This document shows positions 61,531 to 64,000 of a stretch of 64,000 nucleotides of DNA, piece after piece (within the stretch, counting starts at the first letter, position 1; every line of letters begins with the position of its first letter). The notes below the pieces were generated by a model. It saw only the letters and a list, made by a program, of their open reading frames with translations, was not told the origin of the DNA and made no database searches. The position numbers and the translations under genes were made by a program. This DNA is from Delphinus delphis (Eukaryota > Chordata > Mammalia > Artiodactyla > Delphinidae), in NCBI RefSeq assembly GCF_949987515.2, contig NC_082689.1, positions 10,469,501 to 10,533,500 on the forward strand, read 5' to 3'.

Positions 61531-62315
61531 ACCCATTAGTACACTTTCATTCACATACATCTTTAAGTGGATGGAACTTTTCTCTTTACCTTCTTGCATT
61601 TCTCAGAATACTTATTGCCATTGCTTCTTAATTTCCTCCTTAAAGTTGCTTTGATATTCATCCTTTAAAAACATTTTTCAAGTATAAAGATGCCGTAGAG
61701 TTGGGGACCAGCATTGTCCTATAAATGATGTTGCTAGCTAAACTGTCTCTGTTGGGACCCCTAACACTATCAGGGGGTGGCTGCCACAATCCCTATCCAA
61801 TGTGACTCTGTTCTCTAAATTCTGAATGTTGCTTCTTGTTCGGACCTACAGGAAACATCTCCATTGCAGACATAATTCTGATAGGAAAGGGATGCCCTTC
61901 TCTCTAGAATCTCATCAAAGGCAGAACTAGGAGCTCCTTACTTATCTGTTGTTCAGAACATGTGCAAAGAAACATTTTTCCTTAGGGTCCTATGTCAGAG
62001 ATATGACTGTTCTCAACAATGATGTTTTCAACAATTTTCTTACAGTAGGCAAAGAGGCATTTTTATTGGTTTTCAATGTACACCAGTGCCATAAGGCCAA
62101 AGTGCAATTTAGTGAAAATAGTTCTAGAGAGGAAAGAATTAAATAGAGAATTTCTGAGATTGGTACTATTTTTCTGTTTCCCTCTTCTTTGTACATTTCA
62201 GCAACAAAACTGAAACCACGGGTGGGATAGCCCTTAATTTTTCCTTGGCATTTGTAAGGTTGGGCTGATTTGTGTGAAGGTGAGTCAGCCTTCTATTCAG
62301 GTATATAGATCATCT
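61531..62315. other. Unassigned sequence
   Basis: I see no gene or named repeat. Confidence 0.4.
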
Positions 62316-62740
62316 TGGACTTAGGATGGGTAACATCCCGATAAACCCATTGTAAGTTGAAAATATCATAAGTCAAAAATGCATCCAAATTAACATTATA
62401 GCTTAGCCTTGTCTACCTGAAATGTGCTCAGATCACTTACACTAGCCTACAGTTGGGTAAAATCATCTAACACAAAGCCTATATTATGACAAAATGTCGA
62501 CTATCTCATGGAATTTATTGAATACTGTAGTGAAGGTGAAATAGAGGAAGGTTGTCTGGGTCCAGAACGGTTGTAATTTGTTCACCCTTGTGATGGTTTG
62601 GGTGACTGGAAGCTGCACCTCACTCGAGGGAATAGCCATGGTGCTGCAGATCACAAAAAGGGCAAAATGCAAAATTCAATGGAAGGTTTCTATTGAATGC
62701 GTATGGCTTTCACACCACCCTAAAGCCTGTATATTCTTGT
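62316..62740 (+). mobile_element. Tigger (TcMar) DNA transposon relic
   Basis: 'ttagcctaca'-type text ('cactagcctacagttgggta'), 'aaaatcatctaacacaaagc', 'gaatttattgaatactgtag' and 'ctattgaatgcgtatggctt' match a non-autonomous Tigger element in order. The short minus- and plus-strand frames have no transposase motif. Confidence 0.8.
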
Positions 62741-63476
62741 CCAGCTTCTCAGATTTCATAAGAGGCTGTCAATCTAACACTTAGCTCTGCTCTCTTCCAA
62801 GGGGTTGTCAGGACCTAAGACCCTGAATTGATTGCTTCCCAATGCCCAGTTCAGGGAAGTTTATTAGGGGAGAACCTTTTGGAGAATATGATTTTGTCTT
62901 TTTCTCTAGACTTTCGAAATTCTATAGTTGACGCAATAACACCAACCGAGAGCTGCTATTAGATCAAGATGCTGGTAAAACTATTTTAACTTAATAACAC
63001 TTTTTATTTCCTATATATTATTTTGTTGTCTAATTTGGAATATATCAATAAGAGCAGAGAGGTCTATTTATCCCACCAGTTGGAGCAGCATTGAGAAGAA
63101 TAAAGCTGTGAATGGCATCCCTGCAACACTTTAATCAATATGTTCTCAGGATTCTCTCTTTCAAGTGAATCTTTGACTTAAGGTTTAATTTGTGACTTGC
63201 ATTACTAAGTCCATCAAGTGAATTTCTGTTAAGGCAAAAAAACTGATGGTAACGAATTAGGAATTTACTAATAATATTTTTATTACGTAACTCCTATGAA
63301 ACCCAGGGTTCTACATGGCCATTTTTGGTTATGGAATCATATTCATTGAAACTGTAATGTGGTATAATACCTTTAATTGTAGAAATGCAAATCTTTATGT
63401 CATTTGAAAAAAATTCTAAAATGGAAGTTTATTCTTTATGCATAGTAAACTTTTGCCCAATCTTCCTTTCTATCTC
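62741..63476. other. Unassigned AT-rich sequence
   Basis: I see no gene or named repeat. Confidence 0.4.
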
Positions 63477-63493
63477 AACTTTCCCATATTCTT

Positions 63494-63886
63494 TTTTTTA
63501 AAACTTTTTTGCAACTGTTTTCTTCTTTTTTTAATAAATTTGTTTTATTTATTTATTCATTTATTTTGGCTGCATTGGGTCTTTGTTGCTGCGCATGGAC
63601 TTTCTCTAGTTGCTGCAAGCAGGGGCTACTCTTTGTTGCGGTGTGTGAGCTTCTCATTGTGGTGGCTTCTCTTGTGGAACATGGGCCCTAGGCGCTCAGG
63701 CTTCGGTAGTTGTGGCACGCGAGCTCAGTAGTTGTGGCTCACGGGTTCTAGAGCACAGGCTCAGTAGTTGTGGTGCATGGGCTTAGTTTCTCCATGGCAC
63801 GTGGGATCTTCCCGGACCAGGGCTCGAACCCATGTCCCCTGAATTGGCAGGCCGATTCTTAACCACTGTGCCACCAAGGAAGTCCT
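63494..63886 (-). mobile_element. Older CHR/tRNA-Glu-type SINE, longer form, with 17-bp target-site duplication
   Basis: The minus strand starts AGGACTTCCTTGGTGGCACA and runs through a tRNA-like body, repeated 'agttgtggc' blocks and an A/T-rich tail. AACTTTCCCATATTCTT (63477-63493) and AACTTTCTCATATTCTT (63887-63903) flank it with one mismatch. Confidence 0.92.
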
Positions 63887-64000
63887 AACTTTCTCATATT
63901 CTTAAAGGAAACAACAATGACAACAACAACCTCTCTCTACTCTCATCCTCTCTCTGGTTCCCCAAACACCCCCCTCCCAGCTGTGATGTGAGACTCTCCT

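Overview
This window is mammalian nuclear DNA, almost certainly from a cetacean. Eight copies of the young CHR SINE share one sequence: a head CTTCCCTGGTGGCGCAGTGG, a GC-rich tRNA-related body and a tail GCGTACCGCAAAA. Three more copies are of an older related type. CHR SINEs are typical of whales, dolphins and hippopotamus. I see no BovB/Bov-A repeats (ruminant) and no PRE-1 SINEs (pig). The other repeats (L1, L2, MIR, MaLR-like LTRs, MER5/MER1/Tigger DNA transposons) are standard for a placental mammal.

I find no convincing functional protein-coding gene, tRNA, rRNA, CpG island or CRISPR array. The longest reading frames come from L1 ORF2 remnants. Many mid-sized frames are CHR SINE read-through. 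The one recognisable host-gene sequence is a broken processed copy of ribosomal protein L7a (RPL7A) at about 21.23-21.96 kb. The window therefore looks like an intergenic desert or the inside of a large intron. Sequence alone cannot tell which.

Layout. 0.2-3.7 kb: a 5'-inverted (twin-primed) L1 flanked by an 11-bp target-site duplication, with a CHR SINE in its tail. 3.7-13.4 kb: MIR, L2 and old L1 fragments, including an L1 at about 12 kb split by a CHR SINE. 13.4-14.7 kb: a long L2 remnant split by a short L1 3' end with its own target-site duplication. 16.7-17.7 kb: microsatellites and an internal L1 fragment. 19.2-19.7 kb: an LTR-like block. 21.2-22.0 kb: the RPL7A pseudogene. 22.7-25.5 kb: two CHR SINEs (one with a microsatellite tail), a MaLR-like LTR and a Tigger relic. 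25.7-29.8 kb: a decayed L1 with a younger L1 3' end inserted in it. 30-36.8 kb: mostly unassigned sequence. 36.9-37.2 kb: a pure pyrimidine CTTT/CCTT tract. 37.7-44.7 kb: an L2 with a nested MER5A, three LTR-like repeats and a CHR SINE. 46-49.7 kb: a SINE, an L1 3' end, perfect hairpins and a hAT transposase remnant. 52.5-56.6 kb: MIR/L2, a CHR SINE, a MER1-like hAT element and an older SINE. 57-64 kb: MIRs, a TA/CA-rich tract, a Tigger relic and a final older SINE with a 17-bp target-site duplication.

There is no gene network to describe. What the window records is the order of insertions, since many elements are nested. I found no evidence for a previously undescribed biological system. The observations worth checking are the twin-primed L1, the dated nested insertions, several perfect short hairpins of unknown origin, a pair of related segments near 5.6 and 7.4 kb, and the pyrimidine tract.
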